NCBI RefSeq assembly: GCF_001545035.1
Contig: NZ_FCOJ02000038.1
Location: forward strand, 1-64,000
Direction: 5' to 3'
Length of the DNA: 64,000 nt
Origin: Caballeronia glebae
Lineage (GTDB): Bacteria; Pseudomonadota; Gammaproteobacteria; Burkholderiales; Burkholderiaceae
Position numbers and translations under genes: made by a program. Position 1 is the first letter of the stretch; every line of letters begins with the position of its first letter. This document shows positions 25,889-33,947 of this stretch, one piece after another. The notes under the pieces are model-generated. The model ran no database searches and had not been told where the DNA came from. It was given only the letters and a program-made list of their open reading frames with translations.

Positions 25889-26401
25889 CCAAACGAAGCG
25901 GCAATGCTTCTTCCATCTCGAACGCCAGAGCTTTAGTAAGCGCGCCCACGCGCTCCGCGTCCGGCATGACGCGATCGATGTTATCCACGCCCCAAGCTCC
26001 CGCGTAGACAAGCGAAAGCATCTTCCGTTTTCCCCGCAGCACTTGTCCGTGAGCGCTCTCGTTTCGTGAATTCAGCGACGCGGCGTGAGCGCCGACAGCC
26101 TCAGCTCGCCGATTGCGTCCATCGCGCCGGCATTCGCACACACCGCAACGAGTTTGGGACCGGAGATAGCCGGCATGCTCGCGGAAGAAAGAATGCGCGG
26201 GCGCTGAAACAAAGTTGTCAAAAGCAAGTTTCTATTTCCGGTTTGGACCGGATGAATCTGAATTCGAAATGTGCGCCCCACCACTTACCGTTTTATAGAG
26301 ATTTTCTAGAATCTTATTTGCAACGTATTTACACGAATCCCCTCTAGCGCATTGCGAATGTGCATGGCATAGTGCAAACGACAATCTATTAGAGGTAAGT
26401 C
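25889..26401. other. Degenerate intergenic stretch, no intact gene
   Basis: 513 bases. On the minus strand two short fragments look protein-like: 25848-26141, with the segment SLVYAGAWGVDNIDRVMPDA, and 26072-26284, with PRILSSASMPAISGPKLVAV. Neither is a complete gene, and I cannot name their family. The last 200 bases are AT-rich and contain AGATT-N6-AATCT (26299-26314), and presumably the promoter of the H-NS-like gene. Confidence 0.5.
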
Positions 26402-26899
26402 ATGTCAACGCTGGAAAGTATTCAGTCACGTATCGAAGCACTTCAAGCGAAAGCCGATGCGCTCATCGCCAAAGAATCTGAAAGTGCGCTGCAAAAGATT
26501 CACCATTTGATGTCGAGCCATGGATTGACCATCTCGGACATCGAACACTATTCCGGTTCAGGCAAGAAGACACGCGGTTCGAGCGCTGCAAAAAAGCCGG
26601 GCACGGTCGCCTATCAGGATCCCAAAACCGGTGCGACCTGGAGCGGCCGCGGACGTGCGCCGGGCTGGATCGCCAGTGCAAAAGATCGTAGCAAGTTCGC
26701 AGTTGGCGCAAGCACGCAAGGGACCAAGGCTAAAGAAAAGACGCGCGCCGCGGTCAAGCGCAAAGGAAAGGGACAACCGCGCGGTCCTCAACCCGCGCTT
26801 TATCGCGATCCGGTAAGCGGTGCAACGTGGAGCGGTCGCGGCCGCGCACCTGCATGGCTCATATCCGTCGAAGACCGGACACCGTTTCTGATCGCCTGA
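26402..26899 (+). CDS. H-NS-like nucleoid protein with two C-terminal DNA-binding motifs
   Basis: A 165-residue protein. Residues 1-50 form the coiled-coil oligomerisation part (LESIQSRIEALQAKADALIA). The H-NS DNA-binding motif then occurs twice: YQDPKTGATWSGRGRAPGWI (71-90) and YRDPVSGATWSGRGRAPAWL (134-153), separated by a lysine-rich linker (about 105-130). Most burkholderial H-NS paralogues are near 100 residues with one motif. The tandem motif may let one subunit grip two minor-groove sites. AGAGG precedes the ATG, and a strong terminator follows. Confidence 0.92.
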   Translation: MSTLESIQSRIEALQAKADALIAKESESALQKIHHLMSSHGLTISDIEHYSGSGKKTRGSSAAKKPGTVAYQDPKTGATWSGRGRAPGWIASAKDRSKFAVGASTQGTKAKEKTRAAVKRKGKGQPRGPQPALYRDPVSGATWSGRGRAPAWLISVEDRTPFLIA

Positions 26900-26913
26900 C
26901 AATGAATCTACAT

Positions 26914-26948
26914 ATGGCGGAGTTCGTTCACGACTCCGCCATTCTTTT
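26914..26948 (+). terminator. Rho-independent terminator of the H-NS-like gene
   Basis: A perfect 10-bp stem ATGGCGGAGT/ACTCCGCCAT (26914-26923 with 26933-26942) and 9-nt loop, followed by TCTTTTT. Confidence 0.9.
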
Positions 26949-26965
26949 TGCGGTTCCGTTTCAAT

Positions 26966-27367
26966 CTAAATGCGCGGATCGAAATCGAATTCGATCCGTA
27001 TGCCACCCGGCTCATAAATCATCATATGGCGTTTCGGACCGGTGCCTAGCAGTTCCGGCACGAATTCCACCGTCACCCCGGGCCATGTCGACACCCGCTC
27101 GAGAATCGTCGCGAGTGCGGCTTCATCCGCTGCGCGAAAGGCGAGATGATGAAGCCCGATATTCTTGCGCCGGTCGAATGCTATTGGCGCCGATTCGTCC
27201 TTTACCTGCCATAACGTAACCAGCAGCTTTCCGTCCGATACGAACACGGCCGGATACTCGGAGCGCTCGCCCACGATCTGCCAGCCGAGACATTGAACGA
27301 AGAAGTCCCGTGTTGCGTCGAGATTGCGCACGGTGAGACCTACGTGATCGATTCCAGATGTCAGCAT
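26966..27367 (-). CDS. VOC-superfamily (glyoxalase/bleomycin-resistance-like) protein
   Basis: A 133-residue protein with paired beta-alpha-beta-beta-beta modules: IDHVGLTVRNLDATRDFFVQ at the start and NIGLHHLAFRAADEAAL in the second half. Metal-ligand candidates are the His in IDHVG and in GLHHLAF and the Glu in GGIRIEF. The start at 27367 has GGAGGAAACG directly upstream. A substrate cannot be read from sequence; relatives act as lyases, dioxygenases or resistance proteins. Confidence 0.85.
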   Translation of the reverse strand: MLTSGIDHVGLTVRNLDATRDFFVQCLGWQIVGERSEYPAVFVSDGKLLVTLWQVKDESAPIAFDRRKNIGLHHLAFRAADEAALATILERVSTWPGVTVEFVPELLGTGPKRHMMIYEPGGIRIEFDFDPRI

Positions 27368-27444
27368 CGTTTCCTCCACATGTCGGACATAAAAAGCGTG
27401 GTTTCACGCCTCGTTCGATTCCGCTGGCATGCTATCCCATTACA

Positions 27445-27585
27445 CGGTCGGTGCTCGTCAGCGCGTGCGTCGACAACATGCCTTACGGCGGCGTGAAGGA
27501 TTCGGAAATAGGCCGCGAAGGCATTCGCTATGCAATCCAGGACATGACCGAAGCGCGCCTTATAGTGATGCGCGAAACGTGGTGA
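27445..27585 (+). pseudogene. Aldehyde dehydrogenase C-terminal remnant
   Basis: The last 40 or so residues of an ALDH are recognisable (DNMPYGGVKDSEIGREGIRY, then AIQDMTEARLIVM), ending in TGA at 27585. Nothing of the preceding 430 residues is present, and the upstream DNA is the start of the VOC gene on the other strand. The stub resembles the ALDH branch with MPYGGVKDSGxGREG, different from the intact ALDH at 2836. Confidence 0.75.
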
Positions 27586-27634
27586 GCGACATTCGAGCGC
27601 CCATAAGAAGGGAACGCTCGAATGTTCGACACGC

Positions 27635-28060
27635 TTATGCGAGCGTCAATTTGACGTCGATGTTATTGCGCGTTGCATTCGAATACGGACACACGATATG
27701 CGCTTTGTCGACCAGCGCCTGTGCCTCGCTGCGATCCATGCCCGGCAGCGAGATCTTCAATTCGACTTCGATGCCGAAACCGTTCGGGATTTGACCAATG
27801 CCCACGCTGCCGTCGACTGCGACATCTTTCGGCAGCGTGATCTTGTCGCGAGCGGCCACGAACTTGATCGCGCCAATGAAGCATGCGCTATAACCTGCGG
27901 CGAAGAGTTGCTCGGGATTGGTGCCATCTCCGCCGCCGCCTCCAAGTTCTTTCGGGGTTGTCAGCCTTAGATCCAGATTGCTTTCCGGCACGGTGGCGCG
28001 GCCGTCGCGGCCGCCCGTGACATGAGCATGCGCACGGTATAGAACCTTTTCAATCGACAT
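27635..28060 (-). CDS. ohr: Organic hydroperoxide resistance protein (Ohr/OsmC family)
   Basis: A 141-residue thiol peroxidase. The two redox cysteines are in AGYSACFIGAI and in HIVCPYSNATRNN. LTTPKELGGGGGDGTNPEQLF is the Ohr subgroup signature. It reduces organic hydroperoxides using lipoylated partners. The start MSIEKVLY at 28060 was preferred; a 58-residue upstream extension is not conserved in character. An OhrR regulator gene is not visible nearby. Confidence 0.9.
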   Translation of the reverse strand: MSIEKVLYRAHAHVTGGRDGRATVPESNLDLRLTTPKELGGGGGDGTNPEQLFAAGYSACFIGAIKFVAARDKITLPKDVAVDGSVGIGQIPNGFGIEVELKISLPGMDRSEAQALVDKAHIVCPYSNATRNNIDVKLTLA

Positions 28061-28243
28061 CGTCAGACTCCTGTGCATTGTGTTGAGCGGCTCTCGCAGC
28101 GCGAAAGCGCCGGAGAAAGTCCGCTGACATGGATTCGCGATGGGACACCGCCCCGCATGGGGCGCGTTCCAATATCGAAGGATACTCAAGACACGGCGAG
28201 CGTGCTGACGCATGAGCGACGGGGCGAAGCGCACTCACTTCGA

Positions 28244-30049
28244 TCACGACACGACAGGTTCTCTGCCTGGAAAGACCGGATCGGCAACGCGCGAAGTGGT
28301 TTCCTTCGCGATGCGTTCGCACAGCGCGACCACGTGTGCCGAACCGGTCGTCATGAAGAGCGCGTGATCGAGGTCGGAAAAGATTGCCATTCGCACGGAT
28401 GGATAGCGCGACAGACGCGCGCCCTGCTTGCCGAAATGCGCGGCGATCAGATCCATGCCCGCATCGTATGCGCCGTAGACGAGCACCGTCTTCACGCCTT
28501 TGGCATCGAGCGCGCGAATGATCGGCCCGGGCTCCGTCGCCAGTTCGGGCGGCATTCCGCTCAGGCGATCGAGCCTCAATACATCGACGATACGTGAACG
28601 CGCACGCGTCGCCATATAACCGAGCACGAAACGCAATACACGCATCAACTGCTTTTCGCCGCGCAGAATAGCTTTCCATTTCTGCGGATCGAGCATCGAA
28701 AACGCATAACCTGCCATGGAATTGCGCGTCGATTGACGCAAGCCATCGGGCGCGACGTCGGCCGGCCTTTTGAATGTCGGCAGATTCACCGTGATGACGC
28801 CATTGATCGCGTGCTCGGCGACCGCCGCCTTCAGCGCATGATATGCGCCCGAGCAGACGCCGAATGCGAAGATCGACTTATAGCCCTGTCGCGCGAGCCA
28901 GCGTGCGGCGGCTGCGGTGTCATCGGTTGCGATCTGGTTATAGATGCGGCCGAACGCCGTATCGGATTGCACTTCGCCCGGTGCCGCCGGACTGTCGCCT
29001 CGGCCGCGTGCATCGAAACGCAGCGATGCGATGCCGCGCCGCGCAAGCTCGCGTGCAATGCGTACTGATAACCTGCTGTCGCCGACGCGCGCGCTCGCCG
29101 ACGTATTCGCGATCAGGAACACCGGACCTCGGGCAGCGCCCGTGCGCGGCTCGCATAGAATGCCGAAAAGCTTTTCGTCGCCGATGCATACCGGAAGTTC
29201 GGTCGCTTCGGGCGTGTGGATCTTTAACGCGGACCAGTCATCGACATCGCATGTGGATGCGGCTTTCGGAGTCGATGAAGCGCTGCCCGCAATCCACTCC
29301 ACGACCGCGGCGAACGCGGCGCGCGGCACTGCGTTGAACGCGGTTTCCTGAAGGAAGCCTGTCAGATCTTCAAACGGACGCGTCTCTCCTTCAACGCCCT
29401 TCTCGACGAGTGCGTCGCACAATGGATCCGTGCCACCCGCCTTCACGTTCATGATCAATGCGCGGCGTGCGGGCACAGTTGAAGCACCTTTCACGCTTGC
29501 AACGAGATCGATCGCCCGCAGCGATTCCTTGAATTCATCGCTATAAACCTGGCCCAGTACATTGAGCCGCGCATCGTCTTGCTGCTTCTCGCGCAAAGGC
29601 GGTGCAAGCAGTTCGAGCCATGTCTTGCGCACGATGCCGAGCTCACGCAGATACACGCGGCCGCTTGCAACGGGCGCGAGCAATACGAGCTCGTCCACAG
29701 GTTGGCGCAGTGCCGCCGCGAGTGCGAACGCGGCGCCCACTCTAAAGCCGCATAACGTGACATGCTCTATGCCTGTCGATGTCTTGAGCCAGTCGATAGC
29801 CGCACCGACGTCGTCGACAGATGATTCGAATTGATCGGGTGCGAGATCGGCGCCGGCCGAATCACCCGTGCCTCGATAGTCGAAACGCAGCACCCAGATG
29901 CCGCGCGCAGACAACGCATCGGCGAGATGGCGCATGCCGCCGTAAGTCCACACGTATTCATGCCCATACGTGTTGCAGAGCACCACGCCGCGCGTGCCGC
30001 TTCCCGGGTGCAGCCATCCGAAGCGGTTCCCGAATACAACCGGTCTCAT
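28244..30049 (-). CDS. Tandem alpha/beta-hydrolase fusion with altered nucleophile elbows
   Basis: A 601-residue protein made of two alpha/beta-hydrolase domains, about residues 1-260 and 285-590. Each has an FDYRGTGDS/FDARGRGDS strand-loop. In domain 1 the nucleophile elbow reads GFRVG (101-105), so Arg103 replaces serine. In domain 2 it reads GVCSG (397-401), placing Cys399 at the nucleophile position. The paired arrangement resembles exosortase- or polysaccharide-associated hydrolases of the S33 type. No neighbours support a specific pathway. It may be a cysteine hydrolase or thioesterase in domain 2 and a pseudo-enzyme in domain 1. Confidence 0.8.
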   Translation of the reverse strand: MRPVVFGNRFGWLHPGSGTRGVVLCNTYGHEYVWTYGGMRHLADALSARGIWVLRFDYRGTGDSAGADLAPDQFESSVDDVGAAIDWLKTSTGIEHVTLCGFRVGAAFALAAALRQPVDELVLLAPVASGRVYLRELGIVRKTWLELLAPPLREKQQDDARLNVLGQVYSDEFKESLRAIDLVASVKGASTVPARRALIMNVKAGGTDPLCDALVEKGVEGETRPFEDLTGFLQETAFNAVPRAAFAAVVEWIAGSASSTPKAASTCDVDDWSALKIHTPEATELPVCIGDEKLFGILCEPRTGAARGPVFLIANTSASARVGDSRLSVRIARELARRGIASLRFDARGRGDSPAAPGEVQSDTAFGRIYNQIATDDTAAAARWLARQGYKSIFAFGVCSGAYHALKAAVAEHAINGVITVNLPTFKRPADVAPDGLRQSTRNSMAGYAFSMLDPQKWKAILRGEKQLMRVLRFVLGYMATRARSRIVDVLRLDRLSGMPPELATEPGPIIRALDAKGVKTVLVYGAYDAGMDLIAAHFGKQGARLSRYPSVRMAIFSDLDHALFMTTGSAHVVALCERIAKETTSRVADPVFPGREPVVS

Positions 30050-30346
30050 TTCGATCTCGTCCTCTCTTTGGCGCGCAAGGACCGATAACTTTTAGTCTCG
30101 TCTTGCGATGCCTGGCCGTCAACGTCCCGTCGAATACGGGATCGCGAGGCATTGAGACGATTATATTAAGCGTCCTCTTCGTAACACGGCTCGCACGGGC
30201 GAATAGGTGCTAACGAGCTATCTATTGGCGCATAACGCATAGCCTGTGTTATCCACCGCTCATTTCTTCATGGAAGGCTTGAAAGAAATCAGACAGACGA
30301 GTTGCCTCGCCTGCCTATATGCAAATAAGGAAGATCGATTCCCGAA
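30050..30346. other. Intergenic region upstream of the tandem hydrolase
   Basis: About 300 bases with no convincing gene. It must hold the promoter for the leftward hydrolase gene and the 3' end of the reductase transcript. AT-rich around 30150-30320. No hairpin with a T-run was found. Confidence 0.4.
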
Positions 30347-31345
30347 TCAGAGATCCAGTACAAGTAGCTTGCTCGTCGCACGCGAGACGCATGCGGTCAG
30401 ATATTGAGCCTTTTCTTCGTCGCTCATGATGCAGTCGTTGTGCTCGACCTCGCCTTCCAGATAGCGCACCTTGCACGTACCGCACAGGCCCGCGCAGCAC
30501 GATGTTTCCATCGTCACGCCCGCTCCCGCCAGCGCATCGGCGATGCTCTCTTCCTTCGTGACTTCGATTTCCTGTCCCGTGCTCGCGATGCGCACGATGA
30601 AGCTGTCGTTGGCATCGTTGGCGGCCTGCTCGCCGGCGCTGCGCTCCGGCGCCTTGAAATGCTCGAAGTGCACCGTGCCGGTCGGCCAGTGCCGCGCCGC
30701 TTCCGCGCACGCGTTCATGAAGCCGCCCGGACCGCAGTAATAGACGTGCTCGCCTTCACCGGGCGCGTTCAGCAAGTCACGGATATCGAGACCCGCAGAA
30801 GGGTCGCCGCCATCGAAATGAAAATGCAGACGTCCGCTTGCGAGCATGTGTTCGAACTCGTCGGCGAACGCGGCGCTGCGTGCATCTTTCGCGCAGTAAT
30901 GCATTTCGTAATCGATGCCTGCGTCGTCGAGTTCATGCGCCATCGCTTTCAAAGGCGTGACGCCGATGCCGCCCGCGATCAGCAACACGCGGCGCGCGCC
31001 GTCGACGAGATGAAAGTTATTGCGCGGCCGGCTTACGCGCACGATGTCCTGCACGCGCAATTGCTCGTGAAGCGCCTTCGAGCCACCGCGCCCGCGCTCA
31101 TCGCGCAATACGGCTATCACATAGCGGTGTCGCTCGCGCGGCGCATTGCTGATCGAATACTGCCGCACGACGCCGCCCGCGAGATAAATGTCGATATGCG
31201 CGCCCGCCGTGAAAGGCGGCAATGGCGCACCGTCGGGATCGACGAGTTCGTATGAATTGATGCCCCGGCCTTCGAAGCGGACCTGACGCACGAGCAGATT
31301 CAAAGTCTGCTTCTGCGCCTCGGTCGAGATGGGTTGTGTGGACAT
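30347..31345 (-). CDS. PDR/VanB-type reductase of a Rieske oxygenase
   Basis: A 332-residue protein with the same layout as IacF: FMN domain (RQYSISNAPRE near residue 62), NAD domain (IAGGIGVTPLKAMA, YYCGPGGFM) and a C-terminal [2Fe-2S] ferredoxin domain (METSCCAGLCGTCKVRYLEG, last Cys in TACVSRA). It delivers electrons to the Rieske oxygenase encoded 65 bp upstream on the same strand, and the two clearly form a two-gene operon. Confidence 0.9.
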   Translation of the reverse strand: MSTQPISTEAQKQTLNLLVRQVRFEGRGINSYELVDPDGAPLPPFTAGAHIDIYLAGGVVRQYSISNAPRERHRYVIAVLRDERGRGGSKALHEQLRVQDIVRVSRPRNNFHLVDGARRVLLIAGGIGVTPLKAMAHELDDAGIDYEMHYCAKDARSAAFADEFEHMLASGRLHFHFDGGDPSAGLDIRDLLNAPGEGEHVYYCGPGGFMNACAEAARHWPTGTVHFEHFKAPERSAGEQAANDANDSFIVRIASTGQEIEVTKEESIADALAGAGVTMETSCCAGLCGTCKVRYLEGEVEHNDCIMSDEEKAQYLTACVSRATSKLLVLDL

Positions 31346-31410
31346 GGTCGATTTCCTCGAATCGATGATCCGGCCTCGCGAGAGCGCGATGCGCCCTCGC
31401 GTCGGCCGCC

Positions 31411-32955
31411 TTATTGCTTCATCGCGTGCTCGAGTTCCTCGAAGCGTTCGCGCACGAATGCGTCACGTGCATCGCCCTTCAGCTTTTCGCTTTGCGCGAG
31501 AATGGCGACGATCTGTTTCGTCACCTTGCGACGTCGCACCACTTCTTCCTCGACAGTTTCGCCTTCCGGAATCTCGAACACGTTGCCCGCGCAGAAGCTA
31601 TTCGGCGCGCCAGCGTTCTCCCGAAACCATTCCGCGAAGTTATGTGCCGACGCGGCCGGATTCGAACCGCGCAATGCGTCGCGCAGCATCTTGCGGAACA
31701 GGAACACGCCAGCGTCGAATTTCGTCGGATTTTCCAGCGAATGCACCGCGATCGGCCGCTGGCTGATGATCGCCTCATAGTCGCCGGGCGCGTATTGCGC
31801 CTGCTTGTAATTCGCGCGCTCGCGATGATTCGGCGGAATCGGCACGATGTCTTCTATCGTGTAGTCGCCGAAGCGCTCGGGACGACGCATCGCGACCTGA
31901 CCGTCGAGAAAGTCGATCGACTCGTAACCCACCAGTTCTTTCTTGCCGATGCCGCGCGTGTCGATGCCGGGTCCCATCACGCGCCAGCCGATCATCTTGC
32001 TGTTCTCGTCGTCGACGGGAACCGTCCAGCGAATGATATGGAAGCGGCTAAAGAGCTTTTTCTTCGAACCATCTTCCGATGTATAGGCATGCAGGCTTAG
32101 ATTCGGCAGCACCTGATGCTGAACGCGCACGAACAGGCGATCTTTATTCACGCGGCGCGCACCCGCGCACGCGAGGCTTCGGCCTTGCTGAACCGGCTGA
32201 AAATGCATGTCCGGCGCGACTTCCATCGACGCTGCGCCGACTTCATCGAACGTCGTGCCCTGGAATTGCCCTTTCACCACATTCTTCGCGGCATGCAATG
32301 CGGTCGGATGGAAGTTATCGGCGGCGTTGTCCTGTACCTGCAACCAGTTGCAATGCTGGAAGTTGCTGTAGGGCACGAGTTCGTCGCCCGGCATCACGGT
32401 GTAGTCGCCTTCCCATTCCGGAAACGGCGGCTCGTTTTCGGGCGGTCCCATGTAGGCGAATACGAGGCCGTGACGCTCGACCGCTTTATACGCACCCTGA
32501 CGAATGGAACATGCGTACTTTTCGGCCTCTTGCTCTTCGCCCTTCGGAAACGGCACGTGCAGGCACGCGCCGTCCACGTCGAAGACCATGCCGTGATAGC
32601 AGCACATGATGCCGCGCTCCTGAACCGCGCCGTATTCGAGCGATGCGCCGCGATGCGCGCAATGCGCATGCAGCACGCCCACGCGCCCGCTGCCGTCGCG
32701 AAACGCCACCAGTTCTTCGTTGAGGATCTTCAGAAAGCGCGGCGTGTCGGTCAGTTCGATCGACATGCAGACCGGATGCCAGAAGGCGCGCATGTATTCA
32801 CCCATCGGCGTGCCTGGTCCCGTTTCCGTCAGTTCCGGGTCGTGTCCCGGCACCTTGTTCACGTAGTAGCCCCCGTAAGGCACGAGCTTCTTGACTGTCG
32901 TGGCTGCGCCACCGCTGCTCTTTTGCCCTTCCAGCTTGTCCGATTTGATGGTCAT
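31411..32955 (-). CDS. Rieske non-haem iron oxygenase, phthalate-dioxygenase-like alpha subunit
   Basis: A 514-residue oxygenase acting without a beta subunit. Rieske ligands are C99, H101, C118 and H121 (HAHCAHRGAS, MCCYHG). The mononuclear iron site is in DNAADNFHPTALH, with D213, H216 and H221. It is longer than usual phthalate-type oxygenases because of an N-terminal 40-residue lead and a C-terminal extension (EEEVVRRRKVTKQIVAIL). The start ATG at 32955 lies 222 bp from the divergent GntR start. With the reductase and a nearby MFS transporter it forms an aromatic- or amine-acid catabolic unit. The substrate is not deducible. Confidence 0.88.
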   Translation of the reverse strand: MTIKSDKLEGQKSSGGAATTVKKLVPYGGYYVNKVPGHDPELTETGPGTPMGEYMRAFWHPVCMSIELTDTPRFLKILNEELVAFRDGSGRVGVLHAHCAHRGASLEYGAVQERGIMCCYHGMVFDVDGACLHVPFPKGEEQEAEKYACSIRQGAYKAVERHGLVFAYMGPPENEPPFPEWEGDYTVMPGDELVPYSNFQHCNWLQVQDNAADNFHPTALHAAKNVVKGQFQGTTFDEVGAASMEVAPDMHFQPVQQGRSLACAGARRVNKDRLFVRVQHQVLPNLSLHAYTSEDGSKKKLFSRFHIIRWTVPVDDENSKMIGWRVMGPGIDTRGIGKKELVGYESIDFLDGQVAMRRPERFGDYTIEDIVPIPPNHRERANYKQAQYAPGDYEAIISQRPIAVHSLENPTKFDAGVFLFRKMLRDALRGSNPAASAHNFAEWFRENAGAPNSFCAGNVFEIPEGETVEEEVVRRRKVTKQIVAILAQSEKLKGDARDAFVRERFEELEHAMKQ

Positions 32956-33030
32956 GGGAAATCCTGCTTTCGAGTGGGGTTGAATGGATCGACGCCTGAG
33001 ACCTGAATTCCGCCTTCTGAACTCCGAACT

Positions 33031-33160
33031 CTGTATACAAAGATTAACGTCGAGTAATGGCCTTGTCTCTATGGGTAAACCTGAACGTGAGCAGGCACGA
33101 ATGACTGTGCGTTGACGCGTGGCGCCGGTGCGCTGTACCCTTGCCGTATTCTGTATCCAG
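33031..33160. promoter_or_regulatory. Two candidate GntR (FCD) operators in the divergent promoter
   Basis: CTGTATACAA at 33031-33040 contains the palindrome TGTATACA, and the related CTGTATCCAG lies at 33151-33160, 18 bp before the GntR start. FCD-type GntR regulators commonly bind short GTATAC-like dyads. One site faces the oxygenase promoter and the other lies over the regulator's own promoter. Confidence 0.5.
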
Positions 33161-33177
33161 AAATTACGGCCGAAATC

Positions 33178-33870
33178 ATGCCCGCCAAACTTCTCAAGCT
33201 CCAGGCCCGCACCGACTACGTGGACGAGGTCTACAAGGTGCTGCTCGACGCCATCAGCTCCGGCTCGCTCGCCCCTGGCACCCGCATTACGCAGGAAGAA
33301 ATCGCCGAGCAACTCGCGGTCTCGCGCTCGCCCGTTTTGCAGGCGCTGCGTCTTCTCAAGAAGGACGGCCTCGTCGTCGATGCGCCCGGACGCGGCTTGC
33401 TCGTTACCCCGCTCGATCCTGCGTGGATCAGCCACCTCTATGAGGTTCGCGGCGCGCTGGATTCGCTCGCCGCACGTCTCGCCGCCCAACGTGGCGCGAA
33501 GATTGACAAAGCGATCATCGCCAACGGCAGGCGTGCCTCGAAGAGCGACGACGTCAAGGCGATGATCGATGCCGACATGGCCTTCCACAACGCGATCTAT
33601 ACGGCATCGGGCAATCCGCTGATCGCCGAGAGCGCGCAGATGCACTGGGTCCATCTGCGCCGCGTGATGGGTGCCGTGCTGCAGGCATCGGGACAACGCA
33701 AATCGATCTGGGACGAACACGCTGCGATAGCGGCGGCTATCGCCGAACGCGACGGTCAGCGCGCCGCCGAGCTCACCGATCTGCATACGGCGAACGCGCG
33801 CAAGAACCTCGTCGAACGGCTCGGCCTCGTGCTGAGCGAGCAACGCGAACGGCAATCGGAAGCCACGTGA
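33178..33870 (+). CDS. GntR-family regulator, FCD subgroup
   Basis: A 230-residue protein. The winged helix-turn-helix is at about residues 12-70 (ITQEEIAEQLAVSRSPVLQA), then an all-helical FCD effector domain with the metal-site acidic/His positions (DADMAFHNAIYTASGN). The start MPAKLL at 33178 was chosen; 22 further in-frame codons upstream overlap the operator. It is divergent from the Rieske operon and probably represses it until a carboxylate effector appears. Confidence 0.88.
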   Translation: MPAKLLKLQARTDYVDEVYKVLLDAISSGSLAPGTRITQEEIAEQLAVSRSPVLQALRLLKKDGLVVDAPGRGLLVTPLDPAWISHLYEVRGALDSLAARLAAQRGAKIDKAIIANGRRASKSDDVKAMIDADMAFHNAIYTASGNPLIAESAQMHWVHLRRVMGAVLQASGQRKSIWDEHAAIAAAIAERDGQRAAELTDLHTANARKNLVERLGLVLSEQRERQSEAT

Positions 33871-33947
33871 TCTCGGATTCGAGCTTCGGCTGGCAGCAAC
33901 GGCAACGACCTCTCTTTCGAGTGGCCGTTGCGCTCGATGCGCGTTCG

